Source: Myxococcota bacterium (GTDB lineage: Bacteria; Myxococcota_A; UBA9160; SMWR01). Taken from it: a stretch of 64,000 nucleotides of DNA. The DNA is taken from the NCBI GenBank assembly GCA_039030075.1, contig JBCCEW010000003.1:248001-312000 (forward strand). Direction: 5' to 3'. The notes beneath the pieces were generated by a model. It searched no databases. It saw only the letters and a program-made list of their open reading frames with translations, and was not told where the DNA came from. Positions 7,517-15,962 of this stretch are shown here, in pieces. Position 1 is the first letter of the stretch. Each line of letters begins with the position of its first letter. A program made the translations under genes and the position numbers.

Positions 7517-9820
7517 GTGAGCCACCACGCCCATTCCGCCCGCCCCGAGTCGCGCCCGCACCCCGCCCGCTGGTGGGCCGCGGGTCTGGTCCTGGCACTG
7601 GGGATCGCCGGTGCGCAGCAAGCCCATGCCTACATCGGCCCGGGTGCCGGCTTCGCGTTCGTCGGCTCCCTGCTCGTCCTGATCGCCACCTTCGCGATCG
7701 CCCTCTCCATCATCCTGACCTGGCCGCTGCGGCTGCTCTACCGGCTCATCACCGTGGGGAACCCCTACAAGGATGCCCAGAGCACGCGCGTCGTGATCCT
7801 CGGACTCGACGGGATGGATCCGGGACTCACGACGAAGTTCATCCGCGACGGACGGATGCCGAACTTCGAGAAACTCGCGAACCACGGCGTCTTCCGGCCG
7901 CTCGACACCAGCGTCCCCTCCATGTCCCCCGTCGCCTGGTCGACCTTCGCCACCGGCGTCGATGCGAGCCAGCACAACATCTACGACTTCCTCACGCGCG
8001 ACCCCTGCAACTACGCGCCGATGCTGTCGTCGACGGACATCGTGAACGCGAAGCGGGTCGTGAACATCGGCCGCTATATGGTGCCGCTCGGCAAGGCGCG
8101 CATGAAGCTGCTCCAGAAGAGCCAGCACTTCTGGAAGCTCCTCGGCGAGAAGAACATCTTCTCGATCATCCAGCGCGTCCCGATCACGTTCCCGCCGGTC
8201 CCCTTCAAGAATGGGATGCTCCTGTCGGGCATGTGCGTACCCGACCTGCGCGGCACCCAGGGCACCTTCTCGTTCTTCAGCACCGAGACCCAGGACGGCG
8301 AGGCGAAGTTCGTGGGCGGTGAGCAGACGGTGCTGCGGCGATCCCCGTCGAAGGACGGGGGAAGCACGATCCGCTCGCGCATCGTCGGCCCCGACCACAC
8401 CATGCTCCGCTCGGGCGGTCGCATGACCCTGCCCTTCACGCTCGAGATCGCGTCCGGCGCCGAGAGCGCCGAGATGACGATCGAGAGCGTGGAAGAGCCG
8501 GTGACCCTGAAGGTGGGCGAGTACAGCGACTGGGTGGAGCTCGCCTTCAGTGCCGGTCTGGGCATCAAGGTGCGGGGCATCGTCAAGCTCTACCTGATCT
8601 CGACGACGCCGGAAGTCCACCTGTACATGACGCCGATCCACATCGACCCGGAGAACCCGGCGATGCCGATCGCGCACCCCGAGGTCTACGCGATCTACTT
8701 GGCGAAGAAGCAGGGGAAGTTCGCGACGCTCGGGCTCGCCGAGGACACCTGGGCGCTCAACAACCGCGTCGTCGACGAGAAGGTCTTCTTCGAACAGGCG
8801 ATGAGCTTCTACGAGGAACGCGAAGCGATGTTCCTCGACGCGATCTCCCAGACGAAGAAGGGCCTGGTGACGACGGTCTTCGACACCACCGACCGCGTCC
8901 AGCACATGTTCTACCGCTATCTCGACCCGACCCATCCGGCGAACGCCGGCAAGGACACGGAAGAGTGGAAGGACGCGATCGGTCAGGTCTACGAGAAGAC
9001 CGACCAGCTGCTGGGCAAGGTCTGGGACCTCGTCGACGACCCGGACACGACGCTGATGGTGATCAGCGACCACGGCTTCACGAACTTCCGTCGCTGCGTC
9101 AACGTGAACACCTGGCTCCGCGAGAACGGCTACCTCTTCTTGAAGGACGAGAACGCCTCCACCAGCGGCGAGTACTTCGACGGCATCGACTGGTCGCGCA
9201 CGCGCGCCTTCGCGCTCGGGCTCACGGGCATCTTCATCAACCGCAAGGGACGCGAGCGCTCGGGCATCGTCGAAGAGGGCAGCGAGTACCGGAAGCTGGT
9301 GCAGGAGATCGCGGAGAAGCTCGGACAGCTCGTCGACCCGGAAACCGGCGAGGAGTGCGTGCGACGCGTCGCCGTGTCCCAGCAGTTCTTCCGCGGTCCC
9401 TACCGCTTCGATGCGCCCGATCTGCTCGTCGGCTGGGAAGGCGGCTACCGACACAGTTGGGAGTGCGCGACGGGCCAGGTCACCGAGACGGTCTTCAGCG
9501 ACAACGACCGCAGCTGGTCGGGCGACCACTGCGTGGATCCGTCGATCGTGCCCGGCATCTTCCTCTCGAACCGGCCGATCGCGGCCGAGGAGCCGCGGCT
9601 CATCGACGTCCCGGCCAGCGTGCTGCGCCTGTTCGGTCAGGAGATCCCCGGCTACATGCAGGGGAAGATGATCTTCCCCGAAGACGGTTCGCAGGGGAAC
9701 GTGGCCGGCATGCTCGACCCGCACAGCCTGCCCCAGAGTGGCGCGGCCCCGGGCGCCCGCATCTTCCCCGAGGAGTCCGGGGAAACCGTCCCGGCGAAGC
9801 AGGCCCAGCAGTCCACATGA
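7517..9820 (+). CDS. alkaline-phosphatase-superfamily phosphodiesterase/sulfatase-like, membrane-anchored (copy 1)
   Basis: The 767-residue protein belongs to the type I phosphodiesterase/nucleotide pyrophosphatase branch of the alkaline phosphatase superfamily. An N-terminal segment with two hydrophobic helices (about 20-38 and 44-78, separated by YIGPGAG) suggests an anchor with the catalytic domain outside the cytoplasm. Metal-site motifs are visible: GLDGMD (Asp98), SMSPVAWSTFATG with Ser137 in the nucleophile position, FDTTDRVQHMF, VISDHGF and SGDHCVDP. The substrate is unknown. The GTG at 7517 is chosen because it opens a plausible signal/anchor; no good ribosome-binding site is seen. 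A TAGTCT box near 7467 could be its promoter. The stop overlaps the ATG of copy 2 (ATGA). Confidence 0.88.
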   Translation: MSHHAHSARPESRPHPARWWAAGLVLALGIAGAQQAHAYIGPGAGFAFVGSLLVLIATFAIALSIILTWPLRLLYRLITVGNPYKDAQSTRVVILGLDGMDPGLTTKFIRDGRMPNFEKLANHGVFRPLDTSVPSMSPVAWSTFATGVDASQHNIYDFLTRDPCNYAPMLSSTDIVNAKRVVNIGRYMVPLGKARMKLLQKSQHFWKLLGEKNIFSIIQRVPITFPPVPFKNGMLLSGMCVPDLRGTQGTFSFFSTETQDGEAKFVGGEQTVLRRSPSKDGGSTIRSRIVGPDHTMLRSGGRMTLPFTLEIASGAESAEMTIESVEEPVTLKVGEYSDWVELAFSAGLGIKVRGIVKLYLISTTPEVHLYMTPIHIDPENPAMPIAHPEVYAIYLAKKQGKFATLGLAEDTWALNNRVVDEKVFFEQAMSFYEEREAMFLDAISQTKKGLVTTVFDTTDRVQHMFYRYLDPTHPANAGKDTEEWKDAIGQVYEKTDQLLGKVWDLVDDPDTTLMVISDHGFTNFRRCVNVNTWLRENGYLFLKDENASTSGEYFDGIDWSRTRAFALGLTGIFINRKGRERSGIVEEGSEYRKLVQEIAEKLGQLVDPETGEECVRRVAVSQQFFRGPYRFDAPDLLVGWEGGYRHSWECATGQVTETVFSDNDRSWSGDHCVDPSIVPGIFLSNRPIAAEEPRLIDVPASVLRLFGQEIPGYMQGKMIFPEDGSQGNVAGMLDPHSLPQSGAAPGARIFPEESGETVPAKQAQQST

Positions 9821-11841
9821 TCCGAAAGATGCTCCGCTCCCACCGCTGGCTCGTCGGCGGAGTCGCGCTGTTGGCGGCGGTCCTGGCCGGGAGCGCCTTT
9901 GCGGCGAAGCGCCAGCCCGGCGTGTTCGTCGTCGGTGTCGACGGCATGGACCCCGACATCCTGAAGCGCCTGATCGCCGAGGGGCAGATGCCCGAGTTCG
10001 CGAAGCTCGCGGCCGAAGGCAGCTTCCAGTCGCTGGGCACTTCGGTTCCGCCGCAGAGCCCGGTCGCCTGGTCCAACTTCGTGACCGGTATGAACCCGGG
10101 TGGCCACGGGATCTTCGACTTCATCCACCGCGATCCGGCCACCTACAAGCCGATCTCCTCGGCGACGCCCCCGGTCGACGATCCGGGCAGTGCGGTGCAC
10201 TTCTTCGGCTACGTGATCCCGACCAGCGCACCGGAAGTGGTCAACAACCGCGGCGGCACACCCTGGTGGGACGTCCTGACCGACGAGGGCGTGAACGTCG
10301 AGGTCTACCGGATCCCGGGCAACTTCCCGACGCCCCCGTCGGACGCGCGAGTCCTCGGCGGCATGGGTACGGTCGACCTGCGCGGCGGCTTCGGCACCTA
10401 CACCCTCTACACGGACCAGCCCGTCGAAGAAGATCCGAAGGGCGACATCCAGCGGGTCAAGGTCCAGGACTTCGACCTCGACGGGCAGGGCGACACGGTC
10501 ACCGCGATCCTGCGCGGGCCGCCGGATCAGTTCCGGCTCGAGCCGGGCGCCATCCCCGGCGACGACGACTATCTGACGAAGGGCGTCACCGTCCACCTCG
10601 GCGCCGAGCGCGGCTCGGCCGTGATCGAAGTCGACGGTCAGCGCGCGCTGCTGCGCGAGGGCGAGTGGTCGCCCTGGCTGGAACTGAACTACGAAGCGCT
10701 GCCCTTCGGTCTCGTCACCGTCTCCGGCACGGTGCGCTTCTACGCGAAGCAGCTGTTGGGCGGCTTCCAGCTCTACGCGTCGCCGGTGAACTTCTCGCCG
10801 GCGAACCCGGCCACGCCCCTCACGAGCCCCGACGATTTTGCGAACGAGCTCTACGAGAGCCTCGGCTTCTACTACACCCAGGGCATGCCCGAGGAGACCG
10901 ACGCCCTGAAGGACGGGGTCTTCGACGACGACGACTACATCCGGCAGGTCGCGCTCGTGCAGGAGGACACCCAGCGGATGGTGTCCCTCGCACTCGAACG
11001 CTTCGAGCCCGGCGACGCCACCTTCGTCTACCTCTCGGATGTCGATCTCCAGTGCCACATGCTCTGGCGCCACGGCGATCCGAAGCACGCCGATGCGCCG
11101 CCCCACCCGGCGCACGATCCGGCGACGGCCCCGAAGCACGAACACGACATCGAGGGCTTCTACCGCGACGTCGACCGCGAGCTCGGTCGCATTCGCGAAG
11201 CGCTGCCGCCCGACACCCTGCTCGTCGTCATGAGCGATCACGGCTTCCAACCCTATACGCGGAAGTTCCATCTCAACGGTTGGCTGCGCGAGCAGGGCTT
11301 CCTCGCGCTGAAGGACGGCGCGACGACCGGTCAGATCGTGACCGGCGACGTCGACTGGTCCAAGACGAAGGCCTACGGGCTCGGCTTCAACGGTCTCTAC
11401 CTGAACGTGGCGGGCCGCGAGGGCGAGGGCAGCGTGGCGCCGGAAGACGTCGACGCGCTGGTGGAAGAGCTCAGGACGAAGCTCGAGGCAATCGTCGACC
11501 CCAAGACCGGCGCGCGGGCGGTGTTCCGAGTGGACCGCGCCGTCGACGTCTATAGCGACGAGCGGCGCGCCGAAGGCCCCGACCTGATCGTCGGCTACGA
11601 CCGCGGGTACGGCGCATCGGACGAATCGACCCTGGGCGAGATCACCGAGGCGATCCTCGAAGACAACACCTCGCGCTGGTCGGGCAACCATCTGATGTCA
11701 CCCGACGTCGTGCCGGGAATCTTGCTGGTGAACCGCAAGCTCGCCGGCGCCGACTACGATCTCACCGACCTCACCGTCACCCTGCTCGCGCACTATGGTG
11801 TGGAGCCGCAGCCAGGGATGGTGGGCGAGGCCATTCGCTAG
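9817..11841 (+). CDS. alkaline-phosphatase-superfamily phosphodiesterase/sulfatase-like, secreted (copy 2)
   Basis: This 674-residue paralogue of the preceding gene starts with a signal peptide (residues 1-29, ending SAFAA), so it is exported. The superfamily motifs are GVDGMD (Asp42), PPQSPVAWSNFVTG with Ser81 in the nucleophile position, YLSDVDLQCHMLWRHGD, VVMSDHGFQ and SGNHLMSPDVVPG. A His/Pro-rich insertion (DAPPHPAHDPATAPKHEHD) follows the fourth motif and is absent from copy 1. The two enzymes are coupled by an ATGA overlap and so are probably made in equal amounts, perhaps acting on related substrates. The exact reaction cannot be read from the sequence. Confidence 0.88.
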   Translation: MIRKMLRSHRWLVGGVALLAAVLAGSAFAAKRQPGVFVVGVDGMDPDILKRLIAEGQMPEFAKLAAEGSFQSLGTSVPPQSPVAWSNFVTGMNPGGHGIFDFIHRDPATYKPISSATPPVDDPGSAVHFFGYVIPTSAPEVVNNRGGTPWWDVLTDEGVNVEVYRIPGNFPTPPSDARVLGGMGTVDLRGGFGTYTLYTDQPVEEDPKGDIQRVKVQDFDLDGQGDTVTAILRGPPDQFRLEPGAIPGDDDYLTKGVTVHLGAERGSAVIEVDGQRALLREGEWSPWLELNYEALPFGLVTVSGTVRFYAKQLLGGFQLYASPVNFSPANPATPLTSPDDFANELYESLGFYYTQGMPEETDALKDGVFDDDDYIRQVALVQEDTQRMVSLALERFEPGDATFVYLSDVDLQCHMLWRHGDPKHADAPPHPAHDPATAPKHEHDIEGFYRDVDRELGRIREALPPDTLLVVMSDHGFQPYTRKFHLNGWLREQGFLALKDGATTGQIVTGDVDWSKTKAYGLGFNGLYLNVAGREGEGSVAPEDVDALVEELRTKLEAIVDPKTGARAVFRVDRAVDVYSDERRAEGPDLIVGYDRGYGASDESTLGEITEAILEDNTSRWSGNHLMSPDVVPGILLVNRKLAGADYDLTDLTVTLLAHYGVEPQPGMVGEAIR

Positions 11842-11866
11842 CGCCCTCGCGGGCAAGGAGAAGCGC

Positions 11867-12067
11867 ATGTTTGGAGGCAACCAAGTCAAGGTCAAGATCG
11901 ACCGCGACCTCTTCGATCGGGTCCGCAAGGTGGCCGACGTCGCGGGCTACGCGACGACCGAAGAGTTCATCGTCCATGTGCTGGAGAAGGAGATGCTCCA
12001 CTTCGAGGACGCCGGCTCCGACGACGACATCCGCGAGCGGCTGAAGGGTCTCGGCTACATCTCGTAG
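11867..12067 (+). CDS. 66-residue ribbon-helix-helix-like protein with LKGLGYI tail
   Basis: The ATG at 11867 is preceded by AAGGAG with a five-base gap, a strong start. Residues 7-12 (VKVKID) look like a beta strand. Two helices follow (DLFDRVRKVADVAGYAT and TEEFIVHVLEKEM), the order of a MetJ/Arc-type ribbon-helix-helix domain. After an acidic linker (DAGSDDD) the protein ends IRERLKGLGYIS, a tail very like that of the lipoprotein at 6824. It could be a DNA-binding autoregulator or a small adaptor that uses the fold for dimerisation. It lies 25 bases after the second phosphatase gene, inside the cluster. Confidence 0.8.
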   Translation: MFGGNQVKVKIDRDLFDRVRKVADVAGYATTEEFIVHVLEKEMLHFEDAGSDDDIRERLKGLGYIS

Positions 12068-12087
12068 CGCCCCGCCTGCCGCGCCCG

Positions 12088-12906
12088 ATGCAGACCTTCA
12101 ACCAGATCTTCAGCGCCATCTTCGATGTCGTGCTCGCGCCCTTCGGGCACGAGCCCGCCGCGTTCGACCTGGTGGTGTGGCCGGTGCTGATGGGCGTGTT
12201 GGCGATCGCGGTGTACAAGCTCGTCTCGAACCAGAAGGCGCTCACCCGGGTCAAGAGCCAGATCAGCATGCGGCTGCTCGAGATCCGGCTGTTCAGCCAC
12301 GACATCGGGCAGGTGCTGCGCTCGACCGGCGCCATCCTCTGGAAGAACACGCTCTACCTGGGCAACCACATGATCCCGATGGCGGTGATGCTCGGCCCGT
12401 TCGTGGTGATCCTCGCGCAGCTGGTCGCGAACTACGCCTACACGCCCTCGCCGCCGGGAGCCGTCGAGCTGCTCCACGTGCGCCTCGATCCCGATGCGGG
12501 CGTGCCAGCGCGCGAGGTGCAGCTGACCCTTCCCGAGGGCGTCGTGCTCGATGCGCCGCCGGTGCGGACGGCCGATCACCAGGCGTTCTTCCGGCTGCGC
12601 GCCGAGCAGCCGGGCGACCACGTGCTCGCGGTCGACGTCGCGGGCGAACGCTTCGAGAAGGGGTGGGCCGTCGGAGGGGACGCCCGCAAGGTGCCGCTGA
12701 AGCGACTACGCGGACTCGAGGCAATCCTCTACCCGGGCGAGGCCGCCTTGCCCGGCAACGGTCCCGTACTCGGGATCGAACTCGAAACCCACATGCGCGC
12801 GCTGGGGCCGCTGCCCGCCGGCGAGCTCGGCATCGTGCTCATCACCCTGGTGCTGTCCCTCGTCGCCGGCTTCGCGGTGAAGGGCCTGTTCGGAGTGACC
12901 ATCTGA
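12088..12906 (+). CDS. integral membrane protein of unknown function (EMC3/TMCO1-like N-terminus?)
   Basis: The 272-residue protein has one helix near residues 25-45, a basic amphipathic stretch (residues about 48-70, KALTRVKSQISMRLLEIRLF), a second hydrophobic region around 95-120, a beta-rich extracytoplasmic part (about 125-240), and a final helix (about 247-266). The first half, a helix followed by a charged coiled segment and then another helix, resembles the Oxa1-superfamily DUF106/EMC3 plan. I hold this weakly. The gene starts 20 bases after the ribbon-helix-helix gene, and its TGA overlaps the ATG of the sulfotransferase by one base, so it belongs to the cluster. A role as scaffold or exporter for the cluster's substrate is inference only. 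Confidence 0.75.
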   Translation: MQTFNQIFSAIFDVVLAPFGHEPAAFDLVVWPVLMGVLAIAVYKLVSNQKALTRVKSQISMRLLEIRLFSHDIGQVLRSTGAILWKNTLYLGNHMIPMAVMLGPFVVILAQLVANYAYTPSPPGAVELLHVRLDPDAGVPAREVQLTLPEGVVLDAPPVRTADHQAFFRLRAEQPGDHVLAVDVAGERFEKGWAVGGDARKVPLKRLRGLEAILYPGEAALPGNGPVLGIELETHMRALGPLPAGELGIVLITLVLSLVAGFAVKGLFGVTI

Positions 12907-13517
12907 TGCTCCGCGCCCTGCGCAAACTCTTCGGCGGTGATCGCGGCGAGCCGCTGGTGGTCGTGAGCGGGCTGCCGCGCTCGGGCACCTCCATGATGAT
13001 GCGAATGCTCGAGGCCGGCGGCGTGCCCATCCTCTCCGATGGTGAGCGCGAAGCCGACGTCGACAATCCGAAGGGCTATTTCGAGCTCGAGCGCATCAAG
13101 GATCTCGAGAACGAGACGGACAAGTCGTACCTGCAGGCCGGGCGAGGCAAAGCGGTCAAGGCGATCTCCTTCTTGATCAAGGATCTGCCCGACGACAACG
13201 ACTACCGGGTCATCTTCATGCGCCGCGACCTCGACGAAGTGCTCGCGAGCCAGAAGAAGATGATCGACCGCCTGGACCAGGGCGACACGAGCGCCGAGGA
13301 CGAGGCGATGAGGGAGGCCTTCCGCAACGACATCGTGCGGGTGCGCCTCTACTGCAGGAACCACGAGAACTTCGAGCTCATCGAAGTGCACTACAAACAG
13401 GCCGTCGAAGACCCGGCCGCCGTCGCCCAGGAGGTGAACGCCTTCCTCGACGGAAAGCTCGACGAGACCGCCATGCGCGAAGCCGTCGACGCGAGCCTGT
13501 ACCGGAATCGGCGCTGA
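12906..13517 (+). CDS. small sulfotransferase-family protein
   Basis: The 203-residue protein has the PAPS-binding P-loop GLPRSGTSM (residues 22-30). It also has the second PAPS signature VIFMRRDLDEVLASQKKM, in which an Arg near 106 and Ser115 would contact the 3'-phosphate. Known members move sulfate from PAPS to a hydroxyl group of a sugar, lipid or protein. It is compact, near the lower size limit for the family. It ends the cluster of two phosphatase/sulfatase-superfamily enzymes. This suggests that the cluster adds and removes charged groups on one cell-envelope molecule (inference). The ATG overlaps the previous TGA. Confidence 0.87.
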   Translation: MLRALRKLFGGDRGEPLVVVSGLPRSGTSMMMRMLEAGGVPILSDGEREADVDNPKGYFELERIKDLENETDKSYLQAGRGKAVKAISFLIKDLPDDNDYRVIFMRRDLDEVLASQKKMIDRLDQGDTSAEDEAMREAFRNDIVRVRLYCRNHENFELIEVHYKQAVEDPAAVAQEVNAFLDGKLDETAMREAVDASLYRNRR

Positions 13518-13580
13518 GCGCGGCGGCAGCGAAGCGCCAGAGCGCTGCCCTGGAACCGCGCCGACGCCGCCAACCGCTAT

Positions 13581-13609
13581 TTGACTTGGGGTGGCTTCCT
13601 TCGTAGCCT
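13581..13609 (+). promoter_or_regulatory. sigma-70-type promoter of the riboswitch/trans-sulfuration gene
   Basis: TTGACT (13581-13586) and TAGCCT (13604-13609) are separated by exactly 17 bases. Transcription would start near 13616, about 15 bases before the riboswitch core. This is the clearest -35/-10 pair in the window. Confidence 0.6.
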
Positions 13610-13630
13610 GGAGATCCGGGTTCGAAAAAC

Positions 13631-13722
13631 CGGGTGATTTCCGGTGCTTGCAGACCCGCGAACCCCGGGGATCCGATCGTCCAACGGCCTCTCTGGGACC
13701 CGCATCCGCGCTGCTAAGCACC
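13631..13722 (+). ncRNA. SAM-II-type riboswitch with an enlarged loop
   Basis: P1 is CGGGT (13631-13635) pairing with ACCCG (13654-13658). Its loop reads GATTT, seven bases, TTGCA, one base; the same GAUUU-N7-UUGCA pattern occurs in the SAM-II consensus. GGTGC in that loop (13643-13647) pairs perfectly with GCACC (13718-13722), giving the H-type pseudoknot. The 3' pairing strand is preceded by GCTAA (13713-13717), matching the conserved GCUAA(A). The unusual part is about 54 bases between P1 and GCTAA, where known examples have roughly ten. The pseudoknot ends six bases before the GAGG ribosome-binding site of the next gene, so ligand binding should block translation. SAM-II is known upstream of methionine genes, which fits this context. 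Confidence 0.75.
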
Positions 13723-13739
13723 CACTCTGTGAGGCCAAG

Positions 13740-14945
13740 ATGAGCAAACGCCCTGCATCGGCGGGGGGTTCCGGGCATTCCGGGGATTCCACCCGGGCGG
13801 TCCATGGCGGTGAGCGCGCCCACCAGGCGACCGACGCCGTCACCACCCCGATCTATCAGACCTCGACCTTCTGGTTCCCCGACAGCGAGACCCTGGCCGC
13901 CTTCCAGGAAGGCCGGGCCACGCGCGAGGAGTACGGCCGCTACGGCAACCCCACCTGGCAGGCGGTCGAGCGGAAGCTCTGCGAGCTCGAAGGGGCCGAG
14001 GAAGCCGTCCTCGCCGCCTCGGGCATGTGCGCCCAGACGACGCTGTTCCTGGCGCTGCTCCCGAAGGGCAGCCACTTCGTGATCACCAGCGACTGCTACC
14101 GGCGCACCCGCCAGTTCATCGAGCAGTACCTGACGAAGCTGGACGTCGAGACCACGATCATCGACCCGAGCGACACGAAGCAGCTCGCCGACGCCCTGCG
14201 GCCCGAGACGCGGCTCTTCTTCACCGAGAGTCCAACCAACCCGTACCTGCGCGTGATCGACGTGCCCGAAGCGGTGCGCGTGTGTCACGCCCAGGACGTC
14301 GAGGTCGTGATCGACTCGACCTTCGCCACCGCGGTCAACCACCGCGCCCTCGACGACGGCGCCGACTACGTGGTGCACAGCGCAACGAAGTACCTCGGCG
14401 GTCACAACGACCTGCTGGCGGGGGTCGTGCTCGGGAGCAGCGAGAAGATCGCGCCGGTGCGCGAGGCGATGGGCGTGCTCGGCGGTGTGATCGACGCCCA
14501 CGCGGCGTACCTGTTGCTGCGCGGTCTGAAGACTCTCGGCATCCGCATGGAGCGTCACAACGCCAACGGCGTCGAGGTGGCCGAGTGGCTCGAAGCCCAC
14601 CCGAAGGTGCGTCAGGTCTGGTACCCGGGGCTGCCCAGCCACCCGGACCACGGCACCGCGAAGAAAATCATGAAGGGCTTCGGTGGCGTGGTGACCTTCG
14701 AACTCGATACGAGTCTCGAGGGCGCCTTCCGCTTTACCGACGCCTGCGAGATCCCGTACCTCGCCCCGAGCCTCGGCGGCGTCGAGAGCCTGATCGAGGT
14801 CCCCGCGCTGATGTCGTTCTGGGATCGCACCTCGGAAGAGCGTGCGGCCCTGGGCATCCGGGACAGCCTGGTGCGCTTGTCCGTCGGCATCGAGGACCCG
14901 GCCGATCTGATTGCCGACCTCGCCCAGGCGCTGGAACGGATCTAG
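13740..14945 (+). CDS. trans-sulfuration PLP enzyme (O-succinyl/acetylhomoserine sulfhydrylase or cystathionine gamma-synthase type)
   Basis: The 401-residue protein belongs to the Cys/Met-metabolism PLP family. The PLP lysine is Lys217 in HSATKYLGGHND. The YGRYGNPT segment (cofactor phosphate contacts from the neighbouring subunit) and ESPTNPYL are also present. Family members convert activated homoserine to homocysteine or cystathionine, or cleave cystathionine. A SAM-II-type riboswitch directly upstream points to a biosynthetic role in methionine synthesis, so MetZ- or MetB-like activity is more likely than a lyase. The ATG at 13740 follows GAGG with a suitable gap. An upstream in-frame ATG at 13644 lies inside the riboswitch and is rejected. 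Confidence 0.9.
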   Translation: MSKRPASAGGSGHSGDSTRAVHGGERAHQATDAVTTPIYQTSTFWFPDSETLAAFQEGRATREEYGRYGNPTWQAVERKLCELEGAEEAVLAASGMCAQTTLFLALLPKGSHFVITSDCYRRTRQFIEQYLTKLDVETTIIDPSDTKQLADALRPETRLFFTESPTNPYLRVIDVPEAVRVCHAQDVEVVIDSTFATAVNHRALDDGADYVVHSATKYLGGHNDLLAGVVLGSSEKIAPVREAMGVLGGVIDAHAAYLLLRGLKTLGIRMERHNANGVEVAEWLEAHPKVRQVWYPGLPSHPDHGTAKKIMKGFGGVVTFELDTSLEGAFRFTDACEIPYLAPSLGGVESLIEVPALMSFWDRTSEERAALGIRDSLVRLSVGIEDPADLIADLAQALERI

Positions 14946-15010
14946 CGCGGCGTCGTGACCCCGTGACGGATCACTCGAGGTTCCGCGCGTTCGATCGGTC
15001 GAGGCGACGG

Positions 15011-15472
15011 GTGCAACGACAGGTGCGCGCGCTCGGCGCCCTCGTGCTCGCCGCCAGCGTGCTGGGTGGGTGCGCGAACCTCGTGCACGGCAAGACCCAG
15101 CGGATCACGATCGACTCCGAGCCCCGCGGCGCCCTCGTCATCGTGCACCCCTACGGGCGCACCCTGAAGACGCCCGCGGAGACCGAGCTCGAACGCTGGC
15201 GCGACTACTGGGTCGAGTTCCGCCTGGAGGGCTACGAGACTACGACGGTCGTGCTGCGCAAGATCGACAACGGCACCACCGCGTGGAATTGGTGGGCGGG
15301 TGGGGTCCTGCTGAGCTGGGTTGGCTTCATGATCGATGCGGACAGCGGAGCGAGGTATTCCTTCGTCCCCGGCGACCTCTTCGTGACGTTGGTTCCCGAG
15401 CAAGAGGCTGCCGCTTCCGAAGCCGACGGCACGCCATCGATCGAAGAGAAGCCGGACGAACCCGGGAAGTAG
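15011..15472 (+). CDS. PEGA-like lipoprotein
   Basis: The GTG at 15011 follows GAGG and gives a 153-residue protein with a compact signal peptide ending in LGGC (Cys21). A GTG at 14963 would add 16 residues without a ribosome-binding site. Residues about 35-75 (ITIDSEPRGALVIV, then a P-A-E-T turn and VEFRLEGYE) look like a PEGA-type beta domain, usually found on surface or periplasmic proteins. A hydrophobic WNWWAGGVLLSWVGFMI segment follows, then a conserved-looking DADSGARYSF motif and an acidic tail. Function is not known. It follows the PLP enzyme by 65 bases and may share its transcript. Confidence 0.78.
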   Translation: MQRQVRALGALVLAASVLGGCANLVHGKTQRITIDSEPRGALVIVHPYGRTLKTPAETELERWRDYWVEFRLEGYETTTVVLRKIDNGTTAWNWWAGGVLLSWVGFMIDADSGARYSFVPGDLFVTLVPEQEAAASEADGTPSIEEKPDEPGK

Positions 15473-15478
15473 CGTCGG

Positions 15479-15958
15479 CTAGGAGGCCGGCACGCGCGAC
15501 GTCATGAAGCGGACCGCCGCGCGCACCTCGTCGTCGGAGAGCGCGGCGTTGCCGCCGCGCGCGGGCATCTCACCCACGTCACCGTAGAAGCCGTCGAGTG
15601 CGTGCTCGTAGAGCACGTCGAGGCCCTGTGCGATACGCGGACCCCAGAGCTCGGCGTTGCCGATCAGCGGCGCCCCGCCGAGACCGATCGAGTGGCACTG
15701 GATGCAGGTGCCGGTCCAGACGACGCGCCCGGCCTCGAGGTCGGGGTCCTCGAGGGGGGTCGTCCAGACGGACGGGGCGGGCAGTGGTGGTGATCCACCG
15801 TGACCCGACGACGCCGTCTTCGGTTGACTCAATACCTTGAACGTGGCTTCGCCCTCGGGCTTCGCTCCCGCGTCGGAACAGCCGGCGGTCGCCAGGGCGA
15901 ACGCCAACCACCACGTGACTCCTCGTTGAGCCCGCGGTCGCCCGAGGATTCGGCCCAT
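15479..15958 (-). CDS. monohaem cytochrome c lipoprotein
   Basis: The 159-residue protein has a signal peptide with a lipobox ending at Cys27 (LATAGC), a flexible Ser/Pro/Gly linker, and a class I cytochrome c domain with the haem motif CIQCH (Cys85, Cys88, His89). A Met in GEMPARGG is the likely sixth haem ligand. It probably carries electrons in the periplasm to or from the multihaem protein encoded upstream. The ATG at 15958 is used. A GTG at 15970 overlapping the DUF3365 gene is the alternative. It is the last gene of the electron-transfer operon. Confidence 0.85.
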   Translation of the reverse strand: MGRILGRPRAQRGVTWWLAFALATAGCSDAGAKPEGEATFKVLSQPKTASSGHGGSPPLPAPSVWTTPLEDPDLEAGRVVWTGTCIQCHSIGLGGAPLIGNAELWGPRIAQGLDVLYEHALDGFYGDVGEMPARGGNAALSDDEVRAAVRFMTSRVPAS

Positions 15959-15962
15959 CGGT

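Noticed and set aside
13644-13739. Upstream in-frame ATG extending the PLP enzyme
   Set aside because: It lies inside the riboswitch core and would add residues with no similarity to the family.
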